From the NCBI GenBank assembly GCA_001695595.3, contig MBPM02000065.1, positions 62,001 to 126,000 of the forward strand: a DNA stretch of 64,000 bases, written 5' to 3'. A program made the translations under genes and the position numbers. A model generated the notes under the pieces. It saw only the letters and a list, made by a program, of their open reading frames with translations. It was not told where the DNA came from and made no database searches. This DNA comes from Plasmopara viticola. Lineage: Eukaryota > Oomycota > Peronosporomycetes > Peronosporales > Peronosporaceae. Shown piece by piece: positions 1 to 12,518 of this stretch. Each line of letters opens with the position of its first letter. The first letter of the stretch is position 1.

Positions 1-1956
1 ATCGATGTGCTCGATCAAGAAGTAACTATAGAGAATTCGCAGATTCAGCCAAATGGAGAGCAGAGTATTGAACTTACACCGACGGTCGAGTGTGCAACCT
101 TAGAAGAGTCAAATCGGCACGAAGAGAAGCAGGCTGAGGAAACGAGTAGGTATATAAAGGAGCAATGTGTATCCGAAACGGCAAAGCTGGATGATCAGAT
201 AGCCCGGCTTGAAAGACGCAGTGATTTCGCCGAGCTGGAGCGATGTCGCTCCTTAGATGCTTGTTTATCTGAACAACAAACAGACTTTCGAAAACAGCTA
301 GATGAACGGGATAATTGCTTTGCTCAGCTCAAAAAAGAGTACGACATACTACAAGTACGCTTCGATCAACTTCAACAGGCTCACGAAGATTTAAAGGAAC
401 TTCACGAGAAAGCAATTACTGCCAAGCAGCTGGAGCTGACAAACAGTTTACGCAATTTTGAACAATTACAGGCACAAGCTGCAAGCTTAGAAAATCAGTT
501 AAAAGCAGAGCACCAAGCGAACCAAAATGCCTTACTGCTGCGTGCTGAGCAACAAGCGCTCGAGAAACAGGGTCAGTTAGATGAGGCCAACGCCCGCGTA
601 AAAGTGCTAGAGGATGAGCTGGAACTACTATCTCCCGCGAGCTCTGGCAACGATCACGCTGCACAAATTCGAGGACTGCAGCAAGAGATTTATGCTAAGT
701 CGGAGCAGCTTGTGGAACAAGGTGAAAAACATCTCCGTATGGCAGAGCTTTTGAATAAAGCTAAATTGGAGCTAGTACACGTACGAAAGGAGGTTGGTCA
801 CGCGCGAGGCATTTTACTTCGTGGAATCGGTCTCGATCCTACGATCACTACGTGTGGTCAAGACATAGGCATCGACGATAAGCCTTACCAGCATGTAAAG
901 TTAGAAGAACTGATTCGTCTGCGTTTAAAGGCATTTGAGCTTGAATGTCAGTTTGCTGGCGGCCCGTCGCCATCTTTATCGTCGTCTGGAGCCGCAAACG
1001 ATGAGGACCGATTTAGTACGGAGCCATCTTCGTGTCACTTGTCGAACGTCGAGAGCTTTTCAGCACTGGACGCTTTGGGTCTTGGCAGTGTCGGACGCTT
1101 GGAACGTGAAATGCGAGTGCTTCGAAGCCGAAACAAGCGGCTTGTTGAGCGGACAGAACGACTCGAGGGCGAGCTGGACACTGCACAGGCTGGACTGTGC
1201 GACCTGCAATCAATGCGTGAAAAAGTGGTTGAAATGGCGAGTCGTGAGCGTGTCGAAAAAGATTTGCGTGTAAAGAGTGAACAGGCCAACAAAGAGCTCG
1301 ATGAGAAAGTTGCAGCTCTCTCGGAACATGTCGAGAAGCTAATGATCCACTTGAAGCACGAAGCAGCAGCTAAAACTCGCGCAGTAGATGCCCACCGTCG
1401 TGTTGAAAAGGAACTTGTTAAGACTAAAGATAAAGTGGCCGTCGCAACCCGGAAGTATGCTGTACAAGAAGCAAAAGCAGTCGAGGTGGAGCAAGGCGCC
1501 CGCATCTTGGAGGATCAACTTCGTTTGATGGACGAAAAGTTTATCGACGTGCGCAACAAACTGGACTGGACCCGATCGGCTGCGCGCAAAGCAAACAAAC
1601 AACTTTCAGCCGAGAACCGCTCGCTGCACATGAAGTGGCAGCTGGCCAGGGACTCTAGAACGCTAAATGAGACGCTCGACCAAGTGTCTGATAAGCCAAC
1701 GTCTCAGAAATCGAATAAACTAACACTAAGTGCGAGTAGGTCTGATTCACGACTGCCTACATCTAAGACTTCCAGCAATGGCCTTCCTCCAGTCGTTGCG
1801 TCCATGATGCAGGACGCTTTGGCAATTCGCAACAAAGCACAGGGCAAGATCGACATCCCTAGATTGCTGCAGCCAGAGTCAGACGCGGGCACGCCGTGGT
1901 CGGACGCAAAGCTGGCGGTGCTTCAGCGCCAATTTCAAGACAAACGCCGAGTCTAA
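1..1956 (+). CDS. Coiled-coil protein, 5' truncated by the window edge
   Basis: The frame is open from the first base, so the true start lies upstream; the visible part is about 650 codons and ends with TAA at 1956. The sequence is rich in Glu, Lys, Gln, Leu and Arg with long heptad-like stretches. One runs roughly from residues 40 to 270 and another from 360 to 540, with motifs such as RLEREMRVLRSRNKRL. They are separated by a Ser-rich linker near residues 315-345 and followed by a Ser/Thr/Lys-rich tail (about residues 555-590). No enzymatic motif, signal peptide or membrane segment is visible. Such architecture is typical of cytoskeletal, centrosomal or tethering proteins, but I do not recognise the family. 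Uninterrupted coding over 1.9 kb makes a real gene almost certain. Confidence 0.85.
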   Translation: MDVLDQEVTIENSQIQPNGEQSIELTPTVECATLEESNRHEEKQAEETSRYIKEQCVSETAKLDDQIARLERRSDFAELERCRSLDACLSEQQTDFRKQLDERDNCFAQLKKEYDILQVRFDQLQQAHEDLKELHEKAITAKQLELTNSLRNFEQLQAQAASLENQLKAEHQANQNALLLRAEQQALEKQGQLDEANARVKVLEDELELLSPASSGNDHAAQIRGLQQEIYAKSEQLVEQGEKHLRMAELLNKAKLELVHVRKEVGHARGILLRGIGLDPTITTCGQDIGIDDKPYQHVKLEELIRLRLKAFELECQFAGGPSPSLSSSGAANDEDRFSTEPSSCHLSNVESFSALDALGLGSVGRLEREMRVLRSRNKRLVERTERLEGELDTAQAGLCDLQSMREKVVEMASRERVEKDLRVKSEQANKELDEKVAALSEHVEKLMIHLKHEAAAKTRAVDAHRRVEKELVKTKDKVAVATRKYAVQEAKAVEVEQGARILEDQLRLMDEKFIDVRNKLDWTRSAARKANKQLSAENRSLHMKWQLARDSRTLNETLDQVSDKPTSQKSNKLTLSASRSDSRLPTSKTSSNGLPPVVASMMQDALAIRNKAQGKIDIPRLLQPESDAGTPWSDAKLAVLQRQFQDKRRV

Positions 1957-2468
1957 TGCGTGACCCGATGTTTTATGTGAACTGGAGTATAGTTTGAAAG
2001 TATTAGTAATTTTTAGGACATTGAATTGATGACATTGTCTTTAATTCTCACTCAGAACATACAATATTACGTAGGGTAAAAGATCATAACGAATGCACAC
2101 ACTTTCTGCGGTTATACCTTGTTATACCCCTGCTGAACTTTTTTTTGAAAGCGCGATAAACTCTTGACAAAATCTTCAGCAAAGCTTGTAAGCATTTGAC
2201 GCGGTCGTGAGCTGGATCGTGAGGGCGATATACACCTTTCGCGCATAGAAAAAAACCCTGGTGGGTCAGCTTCGAGGAACAACCGAATGAAGAGTGAGCT
2301 TTTTACCTATATTAACACTTGATTGATCTCAATAGCTAGTCTATGACTGGTTGATACCGTGCGGGTCACGGGGTGTGCGTAATAAGGGCGAAATTATATT
2401 AAAGCTTAGTAATTAGAAGCAATTGTTGCTACGAAAGGCATCAGTTTTGCTATCGCCTGTCTTACGCA

Positions 2469-2690
2469 ATGAGGCTTGCCGCCAGCTTTGCCGAAACGAC
2501 TGCACCAGACTTTTCACAGCCCAGGATTACCGGCAATAGCATTGATAAAATTATAGTAGTTCTGAGTGCAAAAGCACGAGAAATGCTGGGTACTGGTGGC
2601 ATGAAAGCTAAAGATGTTCAGCTTTGAGTGCCACTCGCGCCGTGGGTATTCCAATATTACTTGAGCACCCAATATGGGCTCCCTCGACCT
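2469..2690 (+). pseudogene. Degenerate glutamate 5-kinase-like (amino acid kinase) fragment
   Basis: One frame from 2469 ends at a TGA at 2625 and contains the peptide EMLGTGGMKAKDVQL. The next frame, overlapping at 2624, continues as SATRAVGIPILLEHP. Joined by similarity, these resemble the glutamate 5-kinase signature GTGGM-x-TK followed by a helix ending in A-x-x-AGI. In ProB and P5C synthase this signature lies near the nucleotide and substrate site. One base gain or loss breaks the frame, and I could not see the rest of the kinase. The upstream peptide ITGNSIDKIIVV fits the preceding family segment only loosely. This is probably a broken gene fragment. An intact family member would be about 260 residues or more. 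Confidence 0.4.
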
Positions 2691-2778
2691 TTATTACGTC
2701 AAGAAGCATCCCACCTCAGTTGCCTATTGTGTTAGGCGACAAAAAGGAGATTATAAGCAAGCTCGCGCGACCCTATCG

Positions 2779-2906
2779 AGGTCAACATGGGCGTCAGCGA
2801 GCGACACACAGTCGCGCGTGTGTAGCGCGCTGACGCGCATGTTGACCTTAAATTTGCAAGTACAATGTCTTTATTCCTTCCCAAAAGAAAGATTGTACTT
2901 GCAAAT
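2779..2906. repeat. Two adjacent foldback palindromes
   Basis: The first palindrome spans 2779-2848. Its left arm begins AGGTCAACATG, its right arm ends CATGTTGACCT, and GCGTCAGCG pairs with CGCTGACGC inside, giving an almost complete hairpin with a few mismatches. The second spans 2852-2906, with 15-bp perfect arms ATTTGCAAGTACAAT and ATTGTACTTGCAAAT and a roughly 25-bp loop. They lie 3 bp apart. They may be foldback or MITE termini, and no coding sequence is associated. Confidence 0.7.
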
Positions 2907-3921
2907 CCAGTGCAACTATTGTGGCTACCGCAGAAGGCCCCCCTGCAGACATAGCAGCTACATCACCTTTCATTGTATCCAACATATCGAGCATTTGCGC
3001 TCAGCCATTGGTGTTTATACGCGTCAGAGCGTAGTATTGGCGAAGCGCCAGGATAAAATTCTCTTAGATGAAATCTGGCTTGGGTGACATAGAACCAAGT
3101 CATGCTTTCGCGTATGCCATAGACGAAGTCACGCTATATGCGATCCTCGGGGCCCCCGACGCTCTTGGAGCTACCGTAGAACAAATTGCGCTTGCGTGTC
3201 GGACTCAGACATTATGAAGCGATATAAATCCTTGAGTGCACTTCAAATTTGTAGCGGTCGCTCACAATCGACTCCGAAAAACTTGATCATCTTCCTTTTC
3301 ACTGGTTGGACTCTGAGAAGCATGAGAAAATCAGCTGTTTTGGTGAGATCGCTCTTCGTCAACTATTGAGCTATTAATTTGGCGATGCTAATTCTAGCAG
3401 CATTGCGACAACAGCTTCTCGACACTATGCCGCGAGATGATGAAGAGCTTACGCCGTAACTTGTGAGGGGTGACGGAAGGCTATGTGTGTCTAGAGGCTA
3501 GCTTTGGTTCAGTGAAAATTTGGCCATGGAAAGGACTGTCAAATTAGCAATAGCATCTGCTTCTGAGCTTTAAATTAGGCAACGCTAAACATTACCAATT
3601 CTCAAGCACTAGGACCAATCCGTTCTGGTTTAAGCTAGGAATAACTGTCCGAAATTGATTTCGAGGATTTGCACTCATGGATTATTCTGAGTTGTGAGTT
3701 CGCTCTTCCCCCGAAACAGAGTCCTTCTAAGCAGTAATATAGAGCCGACCTGGATTCGTTTCGACGTCTTTGACGACCTTCGGTCTATAGACGACCTCTT
3801 GGAACATGTTCGACACTCTACTTGTGCATCCGTGCAGAAATGGACTACATTTCACCCCTCAGTTCAATTTCATCGAGCTCACACTCATGTCGTGAAGATA
3901 TTTTATCTCTCACTAAACAAA

Positions 3922-3998
3922 ATAGGCTTACACCGTGGGCTCGAGCCTGCGACTACAAGATTAAACTCGTGCGCTCTACCGATTCCTGGCCACTCGAA
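3922..3998 (-). pseudogene. tRNA-like relic (Lys-like), possibly a tRNA-derived element head
   Basis: On the minus strand a D-arm-like AATCGGTAGAGCGC is followed by an anticodon-arm-like ACGAG...CTTGT and a T-arm-like segment AGGCTCGAGCCC that fits the B-box consensus. The order and spacing match a tRNA-Lys layout. However, the anticodon loop is one base short, the T stem has mismatches and no clean acceptor stem pairs. I read it as a decayed tRNA or tRNA-derived retroposon head. tRNAscan-SE would decide. Confidence 0.35.
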
Positions 3999-6900
3999 TA
4001 AGATCTCATGATTGGCGATAGATGCTCTGTAATTTATTTAGATTTCTAGCCAGTCATATTATAGCTACTGGAAATGTATTTATACTTTTAATATGTGACA
4101 TCCCATTTTCCTGTTTCTGCAAAAATGCCATGGCTACATGATTAAAAAACTTGCCCGTTTCTGCAGTGACTTTGGCTTTACATGTCTAAATTTCTTCAAA
4201 GCTTCTGTGGCTGATGAAGTAGGAGATGACTTTGCTGTGGCGGTCGCCGGTTTTTTGCCCGACTCAGAGAATAACTATTTTCACTACCAGACATCGTAAT
4301 CAAAATAGATGCATCGAGTTTTTGATTCCTGTGCACTTGAGATATCGTCATGACGTACTCATTCTTTCGATATGTGAGCTCAAGGCTTGACACTCCTCAA
4401 GCATCGTATCACCCTTGACAGGCTCATAGTCTACTTTAGCAGTCTGATACCAGATAACATCTTTGACAATTGTGATGTGCGTACCATATTGCTTTCTTTT
4501 GAAAAGATTGCAGGTCGTGATAGACGTTAAAACATATGTCTTGAAAGAGCAGTATTTCAGCTGCAGAATCTTCAGACCGGCCATCTCTAATCTTAGAGCA
4601 ATTTCGTGTCGATAGACTCTAAGATCAAGATGGTGCCACGACAACAAGAATGCCATCTCGTTGTAGACATCTATTTTTGAACCTCATGTTCTAAGCTGGC
4701 TCAAATTCCATAAGATTCGAATTAAGGCAGCCGGGAATACGTATCTAAGTGGACAAGCAACCACTCTCAAAGAGTGACTGCCTAACCATCCTACACCCGA
4801 TTGGATCTGCAAGACTGAATGCATTACTGACCGATGAAGCCCCATAGTGTAATGAAGGGTACGAAATTCGGTTCAAAATGGGTCGGATAGAACCAGCATC
4901 CCGCACTAGAGGCAGCTTAGTCCTAGCGCGCGGGTTCCAGTAGCTTAAATCTCAAGTAAACTTTTGGTGTCTCTAGCGGTAATTTTCAAATGTTTGCGAG
5001 CCTAGAATTTTTTCGCTGGCAAAACTTTTACTGCTGAGCACTTTGGCAATCACACTGATCCAGAATCAATTTCCTTGCCATGTGGTGCGCTTACAGTGTC
5101 TATCGCTCGGTATTTATATCAAAAACGTGTTGCCGCAAAAAGCGACCGGGAATTATTACTTGAACCGATGATTGCCATTCTTCCTTTAAACTAAATGCAA
5201 GATGCAATAAGATAATATTTATTATCTAACTGATTTTCACTTGTGATGCTCGGACTGTGATCTGCGTCAGGACTTGAGTCGTCAATCGCCTGACGACGAC
5301 GACTGGATTGCGCAGTCTAGATGACATTAACTTTAATGCTGCCTCCACGTGAAGAGATTTCAAGACAAATCTACTTAAGTTGGCATTTTAAAGCCTCGCG
5401 CGTATCAAGTGACGTCACAAAAAAACTAAAGCACAGTCGGAATTTGTGTTTATTTGCTCGGCTGCGAGCCGCTCTTGACAATTGTCTATGCGTATGTGTT
5501 GTTCATGGTCTCCATGTTGCACCAGTGGGCGGTCGCACAGAAAAAGATACTCGGGAAATGTCACGTGACTTCTTTCAGCCATACTTACATCAACGAGCTC
5601 GTAAGTGTGACCATTCCTGAAATATTGTGTCAGCATGATATTTCAGCGCAAAAATCGCGAGCTCCGATACAACTTCCTCTCTGATGACAGAGGCTTAGTG
5701 CTTTAAGTCAACAATTTCCCTACTCTTCTAGCCGAATAACGTACAAAACCTCAACGTTCGTAAACCTGATCAGCGCTGAATTCTACGTAGTCCCAGTGGT
5801 GATGCCATTCTCGTCATCATGAGTTACCCAAAATGGTAGTGTCTGACCACGATACCTAATTAATGTTGGCACCTTATACAACTTCCTGAAATATTAGACA
5901 CTAGAAAAGCGGCTGCAGACCCTTGTACAGACAGACAGCCAGCATATTCCTCTTAAATGTCTCGCACAACTACGCAACGTTATGTCTCAGTGGAGATTGG
6001 TTCAAAACAATATAAAGCAAGAAATATGTCAATATTCATCAGCAACATTGCGTACCTGTTTTGCTTGCTGCGAGCCACCTCCGGCTTTGCTTTGCTTGGG
6101 AAGGAATTATCGGTATCAGTACTCACGCTCTCGGTGGCCTTTGACAATTTTGCACATATAAGTCTAGCATCAGATTAAGGTACAACTAGCGCGCATCAGT
6201 TCTTTTATATTTGTAACCAATACGTGCCAAAATCGTGTGACGAACTGCAGCTCGTTATGGATAAGTTGGGACGATTGCGAATAAAAATGGTTTCAAAAAT
6301 ATTGCGATCGTCTAAATATTTTTTGAAATTAGGGCAAGCCTCATTAGTTTGTAGATGTCTTCAACTAAGTTTATTCGTAGACGCCGCGCCGATTTAGTCG
6401 AATAGACCCGGTCCCAGGTCTGATCATTATGGATGATTACATTTTGTGTCTTATTCATAGTCGAATCCAATTTCCGACGATCCACTCCAGTTTTGATCAA
6501 TGACTTGATCTTGTGCGAATTGACGGCCCCATCTCACGTAGAATAGCGATACAGCTTAACTTGCTTCTAAGGACGTTTAAAGTGCGATCCATGACCTTCA
6601 ATTCGCAATATACGGCCTAGTGCGACTTGTTTAACATCGTATCATAGATGACCACGATATGTGGTACGTTTGCACGTCTTCAAAGCAGTAGTACAAAGGC
6701 AATATACGCACAGAAGGAGGAGAGTAGGGAGATAAACTCGACAGAATGTCCTTATTAAACGCTTTAGTCGTAAAATAGTTTCAGAGGGAAGATCAGGCCC
6801 ATTAATACGCAAAATACTACGCATCTTTTAGCATCTCCGGTTCTCCTAAATTTATATCTTGTTCCGGTTATAGTTTGGCCGTGAGAATGTCCCCATTCAG

Positions 6901-8088
6901 TATTCACATTATTGAAAGCAGAAGCATCAAAGAGGAGTGATACACTGAAATGCAAGTTTAGGATGTGTAACCAGTTTGACCTCGATTGATTTTGCTAAGA
7001 CACATTGCTCTCAACACTTCTTCACGACACAAGACATTCCGGTGAAGTCATTCACCGATAAGTGCCCGGCGTTCAGCCCGGCTTCCCAAATAAAAGAGTG
7101 CGGCCACCACGCGCGCTTGATAATCCGTAATTAAAGCTGTCTTAGTGGCCATCTACCTCCTTAAATCGGAGAAAGCTCTAGCTTCTTGATCCCTTAATAA
7201 ATTCTACCAGCTTGGATACCACAGTCGGCTACCGCTCAGGCTTTGCTGCCTTAGCCCTCGAGCGTTATTTCTTGCTGGTGGTTCGTAAACGCCATGGCTC
7301 AGTTGGAGGCAGAAAGGGCTGCAATATTAGCTGCCAATTTATACTAGTCAGCAGATTTCTCGAGCGTAACGAACTGCGTATCCGACGGGTGTGGGAAGTG
7401 GCTCTACTCGTACCTAAACATTTGCGTCCCGTGGGCGTATATGTGACCACAAGTGCTCCCACTTTGCTTATGTGCAAAAGGGCATATGATTTTTAAGGTT
7501 AGCGATCGCTAATAGTTTGCGACATAAAGACTGAAAAATTTTATACTTTTGGTCCTCTCCATTTTTTATAGTAACCTAAGTGTACATTGTAAGCTTGTCC
7601 ATAAATTCCTGTACTAATACACTTTAGCTTCTGATACCTGGGTGCCTCAGTCTTGTTTGGAAAGGTGGAAACTCTTGACAGCGACTTAAACAAAATTCCA
7701 CAATATTTTTCGTCTAAGCATTATTGATAAGAGCCTAAAACTCTATCGGTGTATGAACCCAGGTATAGTCAACCTCTTGAATTTGATGCATACGATGATT
7801 TATGGGTTTTAGACTAGAGAAAGAGCATTTGCTCTTCAAAATTGCGTGCCGAACAAGGAGATACAACTTCTTTACATCAAGAAAAAAATCCGAGTCTTAG
7901 AAGGTAGTGATGGGTAATACTTGCAAACATACTATGGAGCACGAGCCGCTGCGGCAACCCAATGCCTCTTGCTACGACAGCGTCCCTAAGGTCACCAGAT
8001 CCACCTCTTTTCTCGCCACCAACACTCGCTGACAATCAATCATGCCTTTTTTTAATCTAGCCTGCTGCCAGCGGCAAAGCCGCGACCG

Positions 8089-11000
8089 ATGACAAGCATT
8101 TCGTCATCTTTGGCGATGCTCGCGACATTGAGCGTATCAGTCGGTTTGTGGCTGATTATTATGGTTGGAGATGAGTATACAACTCTTACAGACCAGTGCT
8201 GTGTGTTTGTAACGATCGAGAACAGCACCTTGGATAACGGAATTCTTGGAGCTGCCATTGATTTTATCATGGCATTAGTGTCGATCGTCTTTGCTGGCAT
8301 GTACATCACCAACACCTACATTCCATACAACAGCGTACGTAATCAGCTTGGATAATTCTGCACGATGGTGGTTATATCGGAGAAATGTGCATGTAGCTGC
8401 CACACACCATTTGGGTGGTCGAGTTACTCTGTGCCTCGCTTTTTACTGCTGACTTTGCCTTTCGAGGCGTCTATCTTTCTGTAAATCGACGTCGAGAGTA
8501 TCTCCAATCCGTCTCTACGCTTGTCTACTGTGTCAACATTTTGCCTGTGCTCCCAGCCTCATTCTTCATCCGCTACCAGTTAAGTCATATCTTTTCTTCT
8601 TTTTACCTCTTCTGCTCTCACATGCTGCTCTTTATGAAGTACGTTTTGGTACGGTGAATCGTGGTGGCGCTTTGTCTACCCCATGCGGTTTGCTTTGTGC
8701 TACATGACGGGAACAGCGGTGCTGAGTCGTTGCCACGCGAATCTAAATCCTGTGCGACAATTTGCGCTCATGTGCTATTTGCAAATAACGTGTATCTTGC
8801 TTGGAGCTGCTGGAATCATTCAGATTGCCGAGACAATGGATGGAACGCTCTCCGTGAAAAATCTTGGAGAATGGACGTTTTTTAATTCATTTTTCAATTC
8901 GGTCATGACGTTCGTGACAATCGACAAGCCACCGTCAGAAAATGCGTTGTCCAAGATCTTTGTGGGCGTGCTCGTATGCGTGTTCATTCTAGTCATCCCA
9001 TACCAAATTTCGAGTGTTATGGACCTTAGTCAGTCCGTATCAACGTATGAGGAAGCCAGCTACAAGCCTTCGTCCAATAGTAAGCACGTTGTGCTCTGTG
9101 GAGATCTCACTACATCGCGAATTAACCACTTTTTTCACGAAATTTTTCACAATGATCACAATTTTGTTGGAGTTCACGTCATTGTGCTGAGTGAAGAAGC
9201 ACCAGTGACATCGCTTAAGGCACTTCTTCTGGACCCTTTCTTTGCGAAACGCGTGTGGTTTATCCAAGGATCACTGCTTGAAGTCGATGATGCAAAGCGC
9301 GCAGCTTGCGACTCAGCCGATGCTATTTTCATGTTGACAAACCGCGCAGGTGACGAAGATTTCTCGGTGAGTGACCACCGCACTCTGATGCGTGTACTCG
9401 CGGTAAAGCGTCAGGCCCCGAAGGCGCGTATATTCGCGCAACTGCATCGATCTATTCACTGCCAGCTTGTTCGCGATATGGGAGTGCAGAACGTCTTGTG
9501 TCTATCCGAGGTCACGCTGTCTTTACTTGGTCAAAACTGTATTTGCCCCGGCTTCTCGACCTTTATGTACAGCCTCACGTCGACTTCAAGCTTTGTTGAT
9601 GACAATGATGAAGGTTTGGGAAGTAGTGCCAATCGTACAAACCGGTCTACAATTGTCGGAAAGGGCGAGGGATCCTGGGTGGACCAATACTTGCTTGGAG
9701 CGAGTCACGAGGTGTATGTAGTCGAGCTTCCTCCGGCGCTCGTTATTGCTGGTAAGACATTCTCGGAACTAGCGTCACTCGCATACTCTCATTGCAACGG
9801 GATTATTGTCTTTGCTGTTGCTGACGGGCCCCGAGAAAAAGTGGTGCTGAACCCGGGCGACACATACACGTGTGTGGGTGGTGAGACGGCGTACGTGATC
9901 GCGCAAACTCAAGCTGATGCCAGTTCATTGACTAATATGTCTACAGCAGCTACATTGCCTCTTGCTTGGAGAGAAATGCAAGTGTTACCTCAAACTTCAT
10001 TAGTGCGCATTGAGATCGGCTCGAGTGATGAGCTTAACACTAGTACTACTCCTCAAAGACATCAAGCACGCCTTGTACGCTGGCAGTTTGGAGATTACGA
10101 ATGTCCTGAGCCTGATCAGGAGACGGAAGGAGGAGAAGAGCTTGTTACAAACCTCCATGTCCGGAAATCCATCAACACAGCCGAAGATGCTCTTATTCAT
10201 GACGTCAAAGAATTTGGGTTAGGAATCGCTCCTATCGTGATCTGCGTGACAGCCAAGACAGCTTTTGCTAATGACTTGGAGCACCTCATCGCTCCTTTAC
10301 GTGCTCGTTCACTTAAGCAGTATCACCCGGTGGTGATAATTTTACCGAAGCTTCCTGATGACGATGTTTACGACAACTTAAGCCACTTTCCGGATGTGAA
10401 GTATATCATTGGTGATCCTTATTGTCGAAAGACCTTAAACCGAGCAGGGATATCCGAAGCCTACCGGGTGCTAATTTTGGGAACTTCAAATTCTGCTTCG
10501 CACAGCAACGCCGAATTGATGCAAGATGCTGTACGTCGTAGTAGTATTGTATATGAATGTATTAAATTTTTGAACCGACTGACTGCCACAACATTCTACC
10601 ATTTAGGAAACGATTGCGCTTCACAAATTTATCACAAGCTTCGTCGGTGTCAAAAAAGCTCCAGGAGTTATTACTGAGTTGGGGAATCGTGCAAGTGTGC
10701 ACTTTGTGGCGCAAAATTTGCTGGCGAATGGCTGGTTTTCTAGTGCTAATGGAAGTCATGATGCTGAGCTCACGATGTTTTCGTCTTCGAAAACATTTTC
10801 ACGCAATTTTTTCCTTTCACCTGCATTCACTTCCGGATTGACTTACAGTGCTTCGCTGTGCGACAGCATGCTGATCAATCAGTATTTCAATGGTCGAATC
10901 AAAAAAATTCTGGGCGAGTTCATGTTCGCGTCCCGTGCGAGCGACGCGTGGGCTGCTTTGCGTGGTGACAAAGCTAAACCGGACATCCAGCGCAGCTCGC

Positions 11001-11296
11001 TTTTTGCTGTCGAGGTGCCGCTTGATTTTGTGGGTCGCTCATTCGAGTACGTTTTTCACTACCTGCTATCGTCCGATGACATTTTGGTGATTGGGCTTTA
11101 TCGCTGCCGTCCTGACATGAATGGTGCAAGCGAGACGGAGTCAAAGGCACGAATTGAAGTGCCAGAAAAAGACCGAAGTGTGCCATTCGGCTTCGTCTAC
11201 GTGAATCCTCAGCCGTTTGAAGTCATCACAGGCGACGACTTGCTCTACGTTCTGACGAACAAGCAACCCTGTTGGGCCGATACCCAGACTGCATGA
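8089..11296 (+). CDS. BK/Slo-like ion channel alpha subunit with two RCK domains and a non-canonical pore
   Basis: I infer four exons: 8089-8334, 8397-8578, 8640-10530 and 10607-11296, giving 1002 residues. The introns are 62, 61 and 76 nt, all GT-AG with matching phases. Several hydrophobic segments fill residues 8-215. The pore region near 225-245 is followed by an S6-like helix (IFVGVLVCVFILVIPYQ). RCK1 starts near residue 290 with KHVVLCGD and includes the BK-like stretch SADAIFMLTNRAGD. RCK2 starts near 672 (IAPIVICVT) and includes VITELGNRASVHF and CDSMLINQYFNGR. In BK channels the RCK domains form a ring that couples intracellular ligand (Ca2+) to gating at a membrane. The canonical TVGYGD filter is replaced by TIDKPP at residues 236-241, so potassium selectivity is doubtful. 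The start is the first ATG after an in-frame TAA at 8053, but an upstream exon is possible. Confidence 0.85.
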
Positions 11297-12518
11297 AGCG
11301 CTTGTAGTTGTTTACTTTACGGAGTTTTATTGCGTATGATCAATTTCATTTCCAAAAAATGTAACATTGATTCGGTTTGCGTGAGCTTCAATGACAACCA
11401 GATGACTGATATGCTTACACTGTAAAAAATTTCGCGAAGATGCAAAGGACTGACACTGCGACGTCTGTCAGTCTGTGTTGTGCTAATTCTACTACTACGA
11501 GCGCTACTCACTCGAATTTCGCTACCTGTAATTGAGCATGCACCCGAGGATATGAAGAAGCATAGCTTGCTACTTTTACCAATTAAACGTACCAAACGTA
11601 ACATATTATTCCGCACGTTTGTAGATCTTTGTTGCTGTCGGGTTGCCATACCCGTACTTCGAGATTATCATTTCCCACTATAACTATTCAATCCTTTGTT
11701 CGTTTTGATACCTGAGCTGTAGCTAGCAATGTAAAAGAACAATTTTCCAGCCGTTATAAAATGATACTTTGAACATCCAGAACGTAAATTTACGACCCGC
11801 AAGATACAAAATCACTTGGTACTTGACTATCAATTGAGCGGTTAATTTTGCACTTTGTTTTTCTGCCTCTTGAATGGAGGACGATGGCCACACACGGTGT
11901 CTCCGAACATTTAACACGAACACCATCATATTCGAACCAATTGGCCTGAACTATTTCTGCTGTCGCGTTGCTTCATTTCTCTTCTGTGCAACCATTTCTA
12001 ACACTACATACGCTTCATCGCCGTTTATATCCGAGACACTGATTTACGTCGATTAACGACGGCATGGTGAGGCTCCAAGCTTATTTCATCGGCCATAGCT
12101 TCACGTTATGACTAAATAACACCATCTTCAATTCGCATCCACCACGAAGAAGCGGCTGCGCAAAAGGCGGCTTTATCAAATACCTAGGATTCATCCGACA
12201 AATCTTATCTTTGCATTTCAAAAAAACATTTAGTTGTCACTGAGCCCTTCTGTGTCTTGCTCTTTCGTTCAACACCTGACGTCATGATGTCGAATGAGGA
12301 CCTGCCACGATGTATAGTTTGTAATGCAAATGACGTTGATTTCGCCGTGTTGGATATTGACGTTAACGAATTCATGGGGGAAGAAATTTTTGCCTAGGCA
12401 AACAGCTTCTTATAGAAAAGCACTATATTGACCCCATGCTGAATTAATGTACCGGAATCAATGTGAGTCTCGAAGAAGAACTCATCTCCCTCGTCATCAG
12501 AATTATTTAATTCTGGCA
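11297..12518. other. Intergenic, no recognisable gene
   Basis: Only short overlapping frames are seen. A 37-codon ATG frame on the plus strand at 12284-12397 is acidic and contains CIVC, but it overlaps on the opposite strand the 3' end of the reading frame interrupted by the retroposon at 12532. I cannot tell which strand, if either, is coding. Confidence 0.4.

Larger units (their letters stand above)
1957..8088. other. Gene-poor interval with decayed fragments and foldbacks
   Basis: No intact gene is visible in this 6.1-kb stretch. It holds a kinase-like pseudogene fragment (2469-2690), two adjacent palindromes (2779-2906), a tRNA-like relic (about 3922-3998) and many short frames with frequent stops in all phases. 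A 49-codon ATG frame at 3069-3218 has coding-like composition but no recognised family. The stretch at 8053-8061 before the channel gene is a T-run followed by TAG. It could be a splice acceptor for an unseen upstream exon of that gene. Confidence 0.5.

Noticed and set aside
935..1602. Frames on both strands inside the coiled-coil gene
   Set aside because: Shadows of the long coding frame.
8415..8657. Separate small membrane protein gene between channel exons
   Set aside because: It is exon 2 of the channel read through its intron and begins at a GTG; splicing at 8397 and 8578 joins it in phase.
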